Origin: Thiobacillus sp. UBA2186
GTDB lineage: Bacteria; Pseudomonadota; Gammaproteobacteria; Burkholderiales; Thiobacillaceae
Length of the DNA stretch: 9,354 nt
Reading direction: 5' to 3'
Assembly (NCBI GenBank): GCA_002327405.1
Contig: DCVO01000160.1
Location: forward strand, 1 to 9,354
Shown here in pieces: positions 1 through 6,003 of the stretch. The position numbers and the translations under genes are program-made. How positions within the stretch are numbered: position 1 is the first letter of the stretch; each line of letters starts with the position of its first letter. Below the pieces are notes generated by a model that saw nothing but the letters and a program-made list of their open reading frames with translations, searched no databases and was not told the origin of the DNA.

Positions 1-260
1 GCCTCGCCTTCGCGGTCCGGGTCGGTGGCGAGCAGGATTTCGTCGGCCTTCTTCGCCGCCTTGCAGATGGCATCGACGTGCTTCTGGTTGCGCTCGATGA
101 TCTGGTACTTCATGGCGAAGTTGTTGGCCGGGTCGACCGCGCCGGTCTTGGGCTCGAGGTCGCGCACATGGCCGTAGGAGGCGAGGATTTCGTAATCCGC
201 GCCCAGGTATTTCTTCAGCGTCTTGGATTTCGAGGGGGACTCGACGACAACAAGCTTCAT
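1..260 (-). CDS. topA: DNA topoisomerase I, N-terminal part (cut by window edge)
   Basis: Type IA topoisomerase, which relaxes negatively supercoiled DNA by cutting and passing one strand. Only the first 86 codons are present; the gene continues beyond base 1. The visible part is the TOPRIM domain. It starts with VVVESPSKSKTLKKYLG, whose Glu7 corresponds to the catalytic Glu9 of the E. coli enzyme, followed by GHVRDL near residue 30. The metal-binding DxDxE motif is seen in ATDPDREGE (Asp80, Asp82, Glu84). The lysine-rich linker between these motifs in the E. coli protein is missing here, which I recall as usual for betaproteobacterial TopA. The ATG follows directly on the smg stop codon (TAA then ATG, no spacer) and has no clear Shine-Dalgarno sequence, so translation is probably coupled to smg. 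Family assignment is very secure. Confidence 0.96.
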   Translation of the reverse strand, partial: MKLVVVESPSKSKTLKKYLGADYEILASYGHVRDLEPKTGAVDPANNFAMKYQIIERNQKHVDAICKAAKKADEILLATDPDREGE

Positions 261-704
261 TTAATGTAGTGTGGTTTCGTTGAGCAGCAGATCTTCCAGG
301 AAGGTGAAATGCTCGATGTGGCCGCGGCTCCATAGCACGACCAGACTCATCCAGCGCACCTCATCGGGGCCGATATCCTCGCCTGCAATATGCATCAGTC
401 CGTTGATCACCCATTCGCGCGATTCCGCATCGAGAATCCGGGCCTCTTCCAGAAAGCGCAGGCTGGCGCGGCAGTCGTCGTCCAGCTTGTCCAGCTCTTC
501 GCGCGCATAGTGGCGGAAATGCGCGTTTTCCATAAGGCGCGGATGGGTTTCCGAAGCGGCCATGTGGCCGAACCAGTCCAGCGCCTCCTTGACCGAGGGC
601 GCGTCGAAGCCGGCGGCAAACAACTTTTTTTCCAGCGTGTCGCGGTCGGGAGCGAGTTCGGCCATGCGGTAGCTTTCGTACAGATAAACCAGGATTTCAA
701 GCAT
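261..704 (-). CDS. smg: Smg family protein (DUF494)
   Basis: A 147-residue protein of the Smg/DUF494 family, whose biochemical role is not established. It is recognised by the opening MLEILVYLYESY, the LEKKLFAAGFD segment near residues 25-34, and the C-terminal part with WVINGLMHIAG and a tail rich in Leu and Glu. Length fits the family (about 150 residues). No signal peptide or membrane segment is seen, so it is probably cytosolic. It sits between dprA and topA, the place smg occupies in many gamma- and betaproteobacteria. The ATG at 704 is the first codon of the conserved start, but no good ribosome binding site precedes it: the upstream message is a pyrimidine-rich stretch made by the heptad repeats at 711-793. 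The stop codon abuts topA. Confidence 0.93.
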   Translation of the reverse strand: MLEILVYLYESYRMAELAPDRDTLEKKLFAAGFDAPSVKEALDWFGHMAASETHPRLMENAHFRHYAREELDKLDDDCRASLRFLEEARILDAESREWVINGLMHIAGEDIGPDEVRWMSLVVLWSRGHIEHFTFLEDLLLNETTLH

Positions 705-710
705 TTATTC

Positions 711-793
711 GTCAGGGGTGAGGAGTGAGGGGTGAGGCGTAAAAAGCATCGGCTTTGTGCTTTTATCCTTACGCCTCACGCCTTACGCCTCAC
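711..793. repeat. Two facing arrays of a 7-base repeat (GTGAGGN / NCCTCAC)
   Basis: Read directly from the sequence. From 711 the plus strand runs in exact 7-base steps: GTCAGGG, GTGAGGA, GTGAGGG, GTGAGGC, then GTAAAAA. From 766 the reverse complement appears in the same period: TCCTTAC, GCCTCAC, GCCTTAC, GCCTCAC. The two arrays face each other across about 20 bases. The element fills nearly all of the dprA-smg gap, ending 4 bases from the dprA stop codon and 6 bases from the smg start codon. It is not coding in any convincing way and differs in composition from the flanking genes. I know of no named family that I can assign it to; a dispersed intergenic repeat is the likeliest class, but that needs other copies in the genome. 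Confidence 0.85.
732..779 (-). other. Stem-loop at the centre of the heptad repeat element
   Basis: The inner heptads make a perfect 11-base inverted repeat, GTGAGGCGTAA (732-742) with TTACGCCTCAC (769-779). Inside it, AAAGCA (743-748) pairs with TGCTTT (758-763), leaving a 9-base loop and a 5-base bulge on one side. In the dprA-smg transcript (minus strand) this would fold into a stem of about 17 pairs, with five U residues (745-741) after the inner stem. It could slow or end transcription after dprA, protect the 3' end of the dprA message, or hide the smg start. A classic terminator is less likely, because the inner stem is A/U-rich and the U run lies inside the outer stem. Confidence 0.5.
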
Positions 794-797
794 ACAT

Positions 798-1871
798 TCA
801 AACCAGTCGCTGATAACGTCCGCCCGGAAGCTGGGTCACCAAGCCTTCCAGTTCGAGCGTCAACAGCTTCGCCGAAAGCGCTTCCACCGTCAACCCGCAG
901 CGTTCGGACAGCTGGTCAAGGCTGACTGGATCGAAGCCCAGGTGTTGTAAAAGGGGGGCAGTACCATCTGTACCCGGTCCGGCCAATGCGACGGACGGCG
1001 GCATGGCCGGCCAGGCCAGTTCCTCCGCGATGTCCTGGGCGGACTCCACCAGCTTGGCGCCCTGCTTGATCAAGGCATGGCAGCCCTTCGACAGCGGCGA
1101 ATGAATGGAACCGGGTATGGCCATGACCTCGCGTCCCTGTTCCAGGGCCAGTCTGGCAGTGATGAGCGAGCCGGAGTTGAGCGCGGCTTCGACCACCAGC
1201 ACGGCGTGCGACAGGCCGGAAATGATGCGGTTGCGCTTGGGAAAATGGCCGGGGGCGGAAATCGTGCCGAGCGGGAATTCCGACAGCAGCAGGCCTTTTT
1301 CGGCGATTTCATGGGCCAGCGCCCTGTTGCGTGCCGGGTAGACGCGATCCAGGCCGGTGCCGACCACGGCGATGGTGGAGCCGGCACCCTTGAGTCCGCC
1401 GCGGTGCGCGGCCGCATCGATGCCCAGCGCCAGCCCGCTGACGATGGTGATGCCCGCTTCCGACAGGATCTGCGCGAAAGCCTCGGCATTGGCTTCGCCC
1501 TGGGGCGTGGCGTTGCGGCTGCCGACGATGGCCAGGCAGTTTTGCCCCAGCATCTCGCGCCTGCCCTTGGCGTACACCAGCACGGGGGGATCGGCCATTT
1601 CGCGCAACTGGGCAGGGTAATCCTCGTCCAGCCAGGTGACGAGGTGATGGCCGGGCTCGTCCAGCCAGCTCAAGGTTTGCGCGAGAAGCCCCGGGTCCGG
1701 CCCGGCCTGCAGCGCATCGATCTGTTTTGCGCTCAAGTGCGGGGCAAGCTGGCTGCGCGAGGCGGCGAGCACCGCCTCGGGCGAGCCGAACGCCCCGAGC
1801 AGCTTGCGCTGCGCGCCATCCCCGATGCCGGAGACCAGCGTCAAACCGAGCCAGGCATCCCTGTCGTACAC
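798..1871 (-). CDS. dprA: DNA-processing protein DprA (Smf)
   Basis: DprA binds incoming single-stranded DNA during natural transformation and loads RecA on it; the family is also common in bacteria not known to be competent. The 357-residue product has a helix-hairpin-helix-like N-terminus (residues about 10-40, with LVSGIGDGAQRKLLGAFGS). The central Rossmann-like domain (about 75-285) carries IVGSRNATPQG (115-125), VSGLALGIDAAAHRGGL (144-160), the KRNRIISGLS segment (212-221) and SGSLITA (233-239). A winged-helix C-terminal domain follows (about 303-357). I chose the GTG at 1871: the frame stays open upstream, but that part lies inside the preceding gene and has no family likeness, while homology starts right after this GTG. 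The gene begins 5 bases after the DUF4870-like gene, with AGGA about 12 bases ahead of the start. All main domains are intact. Confidence 0.95.
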   Translation of the reverse strand: MYDRDAWLGLTLVSGIGDGAQRKLLGAFGSPEAVLAASRSQLAPHLSAKQIDALQAGPDPGLLAQTLSWLDEPGHHLVTWLDEDYPAQLREMADPPVLVYAKGRREMLGQNCLAIVGSRNATPQGEANAEAFAQILSEAGITIVSGLALGIDAAAHRGGLKGAGSTIAVVGTGLDRVYPARNRALAHEIAEKGLLLSEFPLGTISAPGHFPKRNRIISGLSHAVLVVEAALNSGSLITARLALEQGREVMAIPGSIHSPLSKGCHALIKQGAKLVESAQDIAEELAWPAMPPSVALAGPGTDGTAPLLQHLGFDPVSLDQLSERCGLTVEALSAKLLTLELEGLVTQLPGGRYQRLV

Positions 1872-1876
1872 GGCGC

Positions 1877-2209
1877 TCAGGCGTCCTGGTACATGGGCTT
1901 GTTGTCGTAGAAGTTCAGCATGCCTTTTACGATGCGGTAGATGGCCCAGATGCCGGCGGCGATCCAGATCACGACGCCGATGCCGATCCAGGAGGTCAGA
2001 ATGCCGATGACGCCCCACATGAGGGAAAACCAGAAGGTGCGGATCTGCCAGCGAAAATGCGTTTCCAGCCAGGTGCCGGCGACCTCGTCGCGCTTCAGGT
2101 AGTTGATGATGACGGCGATGATGGCCGTAATCCCGACAAGAATGGAAGCGATATACAGGAAATAGACGATCTGCGTGAGGTTGCGCGCTTTTTCCAGGTC
2201 TTGAGCCAT
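1877..2209 (-). CDS. Small DUF4870-like integral membrane protein
   Basis: A 110-residue protein of unknown function that resembles the DUF4870 family of small membrane proteins. The sequence shows a short polar N-terminus (MAQDLEKARN), a first hydrophobic segment at about 12-38, a charged and aromatic loop (YLKRDEVAGTWLETHFRWQ, 37-55), then hydrophobic segments at about 58-72 and 73-93, and a short polar tail. The loop with xTHFRWQIRTFW is the part most typical of the family. The ATG at 2209 has a good ribosome binding site (GGGGA about 4 bases upstream). The stop codon is 5 bases from the dprA start, so the two are probably translated from one message. Position beside dprA suggests shared transcription but does not show a role in DNA uptake. 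Family name is from memory of the pattern; the membrane nature is clear. Confidence 0.85.
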   Translation of the reverse strand: MAQDLEKARNLTQIVYFLYIASILVGITAIIAVIINYLKRDEVAGTWLETHFRWQIRTFWFSLMWGVIGILTSWIGIGVVIWIAAGIWAIYRIVKGMLNFYDNKPMYQDA

Positions 2210-2242
2210 GTTCTCCCCTTGGGCTTGTTATTGATCGGAAAA

Positions 2243-2268
2243 GAAAAACCGCCCCGGAGGGCGGCTTT
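2243..2268 (-). terminator. Intrinsic terminator after the LysM gene
   Basis: On the minus strand a perfect GC stem of six pairs (2264-2259 with 2254-2249, CCGCCC/GGGCGG) with a 4-base loop is followed by five T (2248-2244), one C and further T-rich sequence after a further A-G step. A-rich bases before the stem can extend pairing into the T run. This is a textbook rho-independent terminator for transcription leaving the LysM gene, about 40 bases past its stop codon. In the plus direction there is no T run of similar length, so it acts one way. It lies only about 30 bases ahead of the DUF4870-like start codon. Confidence 0.88.
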
Positions 2269-2308
2269 CAGTGTAAGGCCATTTGGCAAATTCCTGTGCA
2301 GCCGGCGG

Positions 2309-3511
2309 TTACGGGTTTTTCACCGTATCCAGCAGGAACACCGGCCCGTCGGATTGCATCACCAGCGCGTAGGAAACCTTGTCGAAGACGCGATAGACCA
2401 TGACCAGGCCGCTGCGCGCATCCGGCAGCTTGACCTGATTTTCGTCGTGTTCCAGGCAGCCTACGCGGGTCACGGCCTTGAGGTCGGCGGTCTGGTCGTA
2501 GGTGAGCTTGCTGTCGGCATCCTTGAGGCAGCGCACGTCGCTGTACAGCCAGGCGCCGCCACCGGGAACGCTGCCGTCGCGCGAAGCGAGCCAGGTCATT
2601 TTTTCCTGTTCTTCACGGCTGAGCCTGACGGTGCTGCCGGTATGGTAGATGGCCAGCACATGGCCGGGCGCCAGGCCTTGGTTGCTGCCGCGGTTGAGCA
2701 CCACGGTCTGGTAGCGGCCGGTGTCGGAGACGCCGCCGTAGGCCGAAATTATGCGGCCGTTGACGCTCGATTCCGGTGCGCGCGGCACGTATTCGAAGGT
2801 ATCGCTGTCCACCGCGGCGACCAGCTTGTCCTTGGCCAGGGCCTCCTGGGCGGTGCGCGTAATGAGGATTTTTTGCGGCGCGCCGGGCGAGACCGTCTTT
2901 GCGTCGCCGATATATTCGACTTCATAACCGAGCATTTCGCCGGTTTCCGGGTCTTTCAGTTCCTTGCCCGGGCGCAGGATGTTCCAGCGGGTGACGCCGG
3001 CCGGACCGCCGGTGGCGTAGGCGCTGTCGCCCTTGGCGAAAATCACCCGCTCGTCATTGCTGCCCAGGATGAAAGGTGCGGCATCCAGGGCGCCGGCGGA
3101 AACCACCCGCGGCTGGGACAGGAAGGCGTGAATCGCGGAAATGGGGATGGTCTGGACGGCGCCGCTCTCGATTTTTTCTTCGCGCACATTGGGCGAGAGT
3201 TTTACGGTTTCCAGGCCATGGCCTTCGCCCTTGAGCAGGCGCAGCCTGGGTTCGGCCCCGCTGCGGTCGAGCACGATGATGTCGCCAGGGTAGATCCAGT
3301 GGGGATTCTTGATGCTTTCCTTGTTGAGTTGCCAGATTTCCGGCCAGCGCCAGGGCTTGGTCAGAAATTTCCCGGAAATGTCCCACAGGGTGTCGCCCTT
3401 GACTACTACGTGCTGGTCCGGAGCGTTTTCCTGGATTTCCAGGGCTTCCGCCCACGCAGGCGCGGACAGGGCGAGGGCGGTCAGAGTCAGGGCGGACAGC
3501 AGTTTGCGCAT
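2309..3511 (-). CDS. Exported LysM-domain protein
   Basis: A 400-residue secreted protein, probably periplasmic and bound to peptidoglycan. Residues 1-21 form a Sec signal peptide: MRK, a hydrophobic core, and an Ala-x-Ala type cleavage site in APAWA before EALEIQ. A LysM domain follows at about 34-81, with HVVVKGDTLWDISGKFL and the closing NPHWIYPGDIIVLDR. The rest (82-400) has no enzyme motif that I recognise; it looks like an all-beta region, with NRGSNQGLAPGHVLAIY around 271-287. Two cysteines near 328 and 352 could form a disulfide in the periplasm. Upstream, AAGG lies 9 bases before the ATG inside a small palindrome. LysM proteins with the same PWRWPEIW signature commonly sit next to dprA and opposite def in betaproteobacteria. 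Their function is not known to me; a role in cell-wall binding is inferred only from the domain. Confidence 0.92.
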   Translation of the reverse strand: MRKLLSALTLTALALSAPAWAEALEIQENAPDQHVVVKGDTLWDISGKFLTKPWRWPEIWQLNKESIKNPHWIYPGDIIVLDRSGAEPRLRLLKGEGHGLETVKLSPNVREEKIESGAVQTIPISAIHAFLSQPRVVSAGALDAAPFILGSNDERVIFAKGDSAYATGGPAGVTRWNILRPGKELKDPETGEMLGYEVEYIGDAKTVSPGAPQKILITRTAQEALAKDKLVAAVDSDTFEYVPRAPESSVNGRIISAYGGVSDTGRYQTVVLNRGSNQGLAPGHVLAIYHTGSTVRLSREEQEKMTWLASRDGSVPGGGAWLYSDVRCLKDADSKLTYDQTADLKAVTRVGCLEHDENQVKLPDARSGLVMVYRVFDKVSYALVMQSDGPVFLLDTVKNP

Positions 3512-3513
3512 GT

Positions 3514-3528
3514 TTAGACCTTGTCTAA
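3514..3528 (-). promoter_or_regulatory. Palindrome enclosing the LysM gene ribosome binding site
   Basis: TTAGAC (3514-3519) and GTCTAA (3523-3528) are perfect 6-base inverted repeats around a 3-base centre. In the message the purine-rich AAGG that serves the ATG at 3511 occupies the loop and first stem pair. It may be a weak RNA hairpin tuning translation or an operator-like site; a palindrome this short can also arise by chance. Confidence 0.3.
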
Positions 3529-3625
3529 TTTTCTTGGAGAAGCTACTGTTGCGTTTACGGACAATCGTGGCAGGAATTTAGCACTTGTTCACATTTTTCC
3601 TGAAAGCCCGCGACCAGGCTCCTGC

Positions 3626-3639
3626 AAATACTGGTATTT
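3626..3639 (+). promoter_or_regulatory. Palindrome directly before the def start codon
   Basis: AAATAC (3626-3631), TG, and GTATTT (3634-3639) form a 6-base inverted repeat that touches the ATG of def. It takes the place where a Shine-Dalgarno sequence would be expected, and none is visible there. The next upstream in-frame codons reach a TGA at 3601 without another normal start, so the start cannot simply be moved. Function is unknown. Confidence 0.3.
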
Positions 3640-4173
3640 ATGGCCAAGCTTAACATTCTTCGCTACCCCGATTCCCGGCTGCACACGGTGGCCAAGCCGG
3701 TACGGAAGGTGGACGAACGCATCCGCAAGCTGGTCGACGACATGGCCGAGACCATGTACGCCGCGCCCGGCATCGGCCTGGCGGCGACCCAGGTCAATGT
3801 GCACGAGCGCGTGATCGTCATCGATATCAGCGAAGACCGTTCCGACCTGCGCGTGCTGATCAATCCGGAAATCATTGCCAAGTCGGGCGACATCGAGTGG
3901 GAAGAAGGCTGTTTGTCGGTACCCGGCATCTACGACAAGGTGCGCCGTGCCGAAAAAATCCGCGTGCGCGCCCACAATCGCGACGGCGAGCTTTATGAAT
4001 TCGACGCCGACGGTCTGCTCGCCGTGTGCGTGCAGCATGAGATGGATCACCTCATGGGCCGCGTGTTCGTGGAATATCTCTCGCGCCTGAAGCAGGTGCG
4101 CATCAAGACCAAGCTGGTCAAGCAGGAGCGCGAGCACAAGCAGGCTCATCCCGAGCGCCAGCCGGTGCTCTGA
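3640..4173 (+). CDS. def: Peptide deformylase
   Basis: Removes the formyl group from the N-terminal methionine of new proteins at the ribosome exit; a metal (usually iron) enzyme of the cytosol. All three family motifs are intact in the 177-residue product: GIGLAATQ at 44-51, EGCLSVPG at 89-96 with metal-binding Cys91, and QHEMDHL at 132-138 with metal ligands His133 and His137 and catalytic Glu134. The start MAKLNILRYPDSRL matches the usual N-terminus of type I deformylases, which fixes the ATG at 3640 even though no ribosome binding site is apparent. The C-terminal tail (about 150-177) is basic and polar, as often seen. The stop codon overlaps the fmt start by one base, so formylation and deformylation genes are made together. 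Confidence 0.98.
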   Translation: MAKLNILRYPDSRLHTVAKPVRKVDERIRKLVDDMAETMYAAPGIGLAATQVNVHERVIVIDISEDRSDLRVLINPEIIAKSGDIEWEEGCLSVPGIYDKVRRAEKIRVRAHNRDGELYEFDADGLLAVCVQHEMDHLMGRVFVEYLSRLKQVRIKTKLVKQEREHKQAHPERQPVL

Positions 4174-5096
4174 TGATGAAAATCATCTTCGCGGGCACGC
4201 CCGAGTTTGCGCGGGCCGCGCTGGCTGCCATCATCGATGCCGGCCACGAAGTGGCGCTGGTGCTGACCCAGCCGGATCGCCCCAGCGGCCGCGGCATGAA
4301 GCTCACCCCCAGCCCGGTCAGGCAGGAAGCCGAGAAACACGGCATTCCGGTGTTCCAACCGGCCAGCCTCAGGGATTCCGCCAGCCATCAGCCGATCAGG
4401 GAGGCCGGCGCCGAAGTCATGGTGGTGGCCGCCTACGGCCTCATCCTGCCGCAGGCGGTGCTGGACATCCCGGCGCGCGGCTGCCTCAACATCCACGCTT
4501 CGCTCTTGCCGCGCTGGCGCGGCGCCGCCCCCATCCAGCGCGCCATCGAGGCGGGCGACAGCGAGACCGGCATCTGCATCATGCAGATGGAAGCCGGGCT
4601 CGACACCGGCCCGGTGCTGCTGGAAAAGCGCCTGCCCATCCTGGAAACCGACACCGGCGCGAGCCTGCACGACAAGCTCGCCGAACTCGGGGCTGCGGCC
4701 ATCGTCGAGGCGCTGGCGCGGCTGGATGAGCTCAAGCCGGTTGCGCAGCCGCGGCAAGGCGTCACTTACGCCAACAAGCTTTCCAAGGAAGAGGCGCGCC
4801 TGGACTGGTCGCTGCCGGCGGCCACGCTGGCTCGCAGGATACGCGCCTTCAATCCGGTGCCGGGGGCCTGGACCCTGCTCGATGGCGAGGCCTTGAAGAT
4901 CTGGCAGGCGGAAGCCGCGCCCGGCAAGGGCCGCTCGGGCGAGGTGCTGCAGGCGGCTGACGGAGAGTTGATCGTTGCCTGCGGCGAAGGCGCACTGCGC
5001 CTCGTCGAACTGCAAAAGGCCGGTGCCAGGCGCATGGACGCGGCCGCATTCCTGGCGGGGACGAGGATCGCGCCGGGAACCCGGCTAAGCGATTGA
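4173..5096 (+). CDS. fmt: Methionyl-tRNA formyltransferase
   Basis: Transfers a formyl group from 10-formyltetrahydrofolate to initiator Met-tRNA before translation starts. The 307-residue protein has the N-terminal formyltransferase domain with IIFAGTPEFA (4-13), the tRNA-binding loop DRPSGRGMKLTPSPVR (35-50), and the catalytic region LNIHASLLPRWRGAAPIQ (105-122), where Asn106 and His108 are the expected catalytic residues; Asp144 in AGLDTGPV completes the set. The C-terminal OB-like domain spans about 207-307, with the typical IRAFNPVPGAW (223-233). The ATG at 4173 shares its A with the def stop codon; a second ATG follows at once, so the true protein may lack one Met. Length and domains are normal. 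No transcription stop is seen after it. Confidence 0.98.
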   Translation: MMKIIFAGTPEFARAALAAIIDAGHEVALVLTQPDRPSGRGMKLTPSPVRQEAEKHGIPVFQPASLRDSASHQPIREAGAEVMVVAAYGLILPQAVLDIPARGCLNIHASLLPRWRGAAPIQRAIEAGDSETGICIMQMEAGLDTGPVLLEKRLPILETDTGASLHDKLAELGAAAIVEALARLDELKPVAQPRQGVTYANKLSKEEARLDWSLPAATLARRIRAFNPVPGAWTLLDGEALKIWQAEAAPGKGRSGEVLQAADGELIVACGEGALRLVELQKAGARRMDAAAFLAGTRIAPGTRLSD

Positions 5097-5118
5097 ATTT
5101 TTTGCCCGAAGCCGCATC

Positions 5119-5124
5119 TATAGT
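5119..5124 (+). promoter_or_regulatory. Possible -10 element ahead of htpX
   Basis: TATAGT matches five of six bases of the sigma-70 -10 consensus and lies 36 bases before the htpX ATG, in the only real gap of the rightward cluster. TTGAAT at 5093-5098 would be the best -35, but the spacing of 20 bases is too long for a strong promoter. HtpX genes are heat-shock or envelope-stress controlled in several bacteria, so an own promoter would make sense; this call is tentative. Confidence 0.3.
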
Positions 5125-5160
5125 GCTGATTTGAAGCTGTTTTAAGGAACCTCCAAGGAT

Positions 5161-6003
5161 ATGTTCAACTGGATCAAGACCTCCATTCTCATGGCCGGCA
5201 TCGTCGCCCTGTTCGGCGCGGCGGGCATGGCGCTGGGCGGCGCCCAGGGCATGCTGATCGCGTTGCTGATCGGCGCCGGCATGAACGTGTTCGCCTACTG
5301 GAACTCGGACAAGATGGTGCTGCGCATGTACCACGCGCAGGAAGTGGACGCGCAAAGCGGCGGCAGATATTACGCCATCGTGCGCGAGCTGGCCGCCAAC
5401 GCCAGCCTGCCCATGCCGCGCGTCTACATCATCAACCAGGCCCAGCCCAACGCCTTCGCCACCGGCCGCAATCCCGAGCATGCCGCGGTGGCCGCGACCA
5501 GCGGCATCATGCAGCTCTTGTCCGAGCGCGAACTGCGCGGGGTGATGGCGCATGAACTCGCGCACATCAAGAACCGCGATATCCTGATTTCCACCATGAG
5601 CGCGACCGTGGCGGGCGCCATTTCCATGCTGGCCAACTTCGCCATGTTCTTCGGCGGCCGCGGCGAGGACCGCCCGCATCCGTTTGTCGCCCTGGCGGTG
5701 ATGATCATCGCGCCGATCGCCGCCATGCTGATCCAGATGGCGATTTCCAGGAGCCGCGAATTCGGCGCCGACGCCGGCGGCGCGGAAATTTCCCGCGACC
5801 CCGAGGCGCTGGCCTCGGCCCTGAAGAAGATCGAGGCCTACGCCAGGGGCCTGCCCATGCCGACGGCGGATGCGCATCCGGAAACCGCGCAGATGATGAT
5901 AATCAACCCGCTGTCGGGCAACGGCATCAAGAGCCTGTTTTCCACCCACCCCTCGACCGACGAGCGGGTGGCGAAGCTGATGGCGATCGCGCGTGGCGCA
6001 TAA
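5161..6003 (+). CDS. htpX: Membrane zinc protease HtpX
   Basis: M48-family metalloprotease of the inner membrane that cuts damaged membrane proteins with its active site in the cytoplasm. The 280-residue product has two N-terminal membrane segments (about 5-25 and 29-48), the zinc motif HELAH at 131-135 (His131, His135, catalytic Glu132), two further hydrophobic segments (about 145-164 and 174-195), and SREFGAD at 198-204, whose Glu200 is the third zinc ligand. PNAFATGRNP (96-105) and the C-terminal FSTHPSTDERV (260-270) are typical. AAGGA at 5144-5148 lies 12 bases upstream, a rather long spacing; a second AAGGA ends one base before the ATG, too close to act. The last 11 bases overlap rsmB. 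Length is close to the family norm of about 285-295. Confidence 0.97.
   Translation: MFNWIKTSILMAGIVALFGAAGMALGGAQGMLIALLIGAGMNVFAYWNSDKMVLRMYHAQEVDAQSGGRYYAIVRELAANASLPMPRVYIINQAQPNAFATGRNPEHAAVAATSGIMQLLSERELRGVMAHELAHIKNRDILISTMSATVAGAISMLANFAMFFGGRGEDRPHPFVALAVMIIAPIAAMLIQMAISRSREFGADAGGAEISRDPEALASALKKIEAYARGLPMPTADAHPETAQMMIINPLSGNGIKSLFSTHPSTDERVAKLMAIARGA

Larger units (their letters stand above)
3512..3639. other. Divergent intergenic region between LysM gene and def
   Basis: This 128-base spacer is AT-richer than the genes and must hold the promoters of both clusters. On the minus strand TAAATT (3580-3575) is a possible -10 for the LysM gene, but no good -35 sits at the right distance. 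On the plus strand I could not pick a convincing -35/-10 pair for def. Two short palindromes lie at its two ends (3514-3528 and 3626-3639), each next to a start codon. I see no small gene in it. Confidence 0.6.

Noticed and set aside
711..793. CRISPR array
   Set aside because: The repeats are 7 bases, contiguous, without spacers, and occur in both orientations; no cas gene is present.
1872..2018. Upstream extension of dprA to an ATG at 2018
   Set aside because: The added 49 residues are Arg/His-rich shadow sequence of the membrane-protein gene. DprA likeness begins at the GTG at 1871.
1727..3517. 596-codon open frame on the plus strand
   Set aside because: It runs opposite to dprA, the DUF4870-like gene and the LysM gene, which all have recognisable families. 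Its protein has no domain, and long antisense frames are common in GC-rich DNA.
4849..5949. 366-codon open frame on the minus strand
   Set aside because: It is antisense to fmt and htpX, is of low complexity, and has no recognisable motif.
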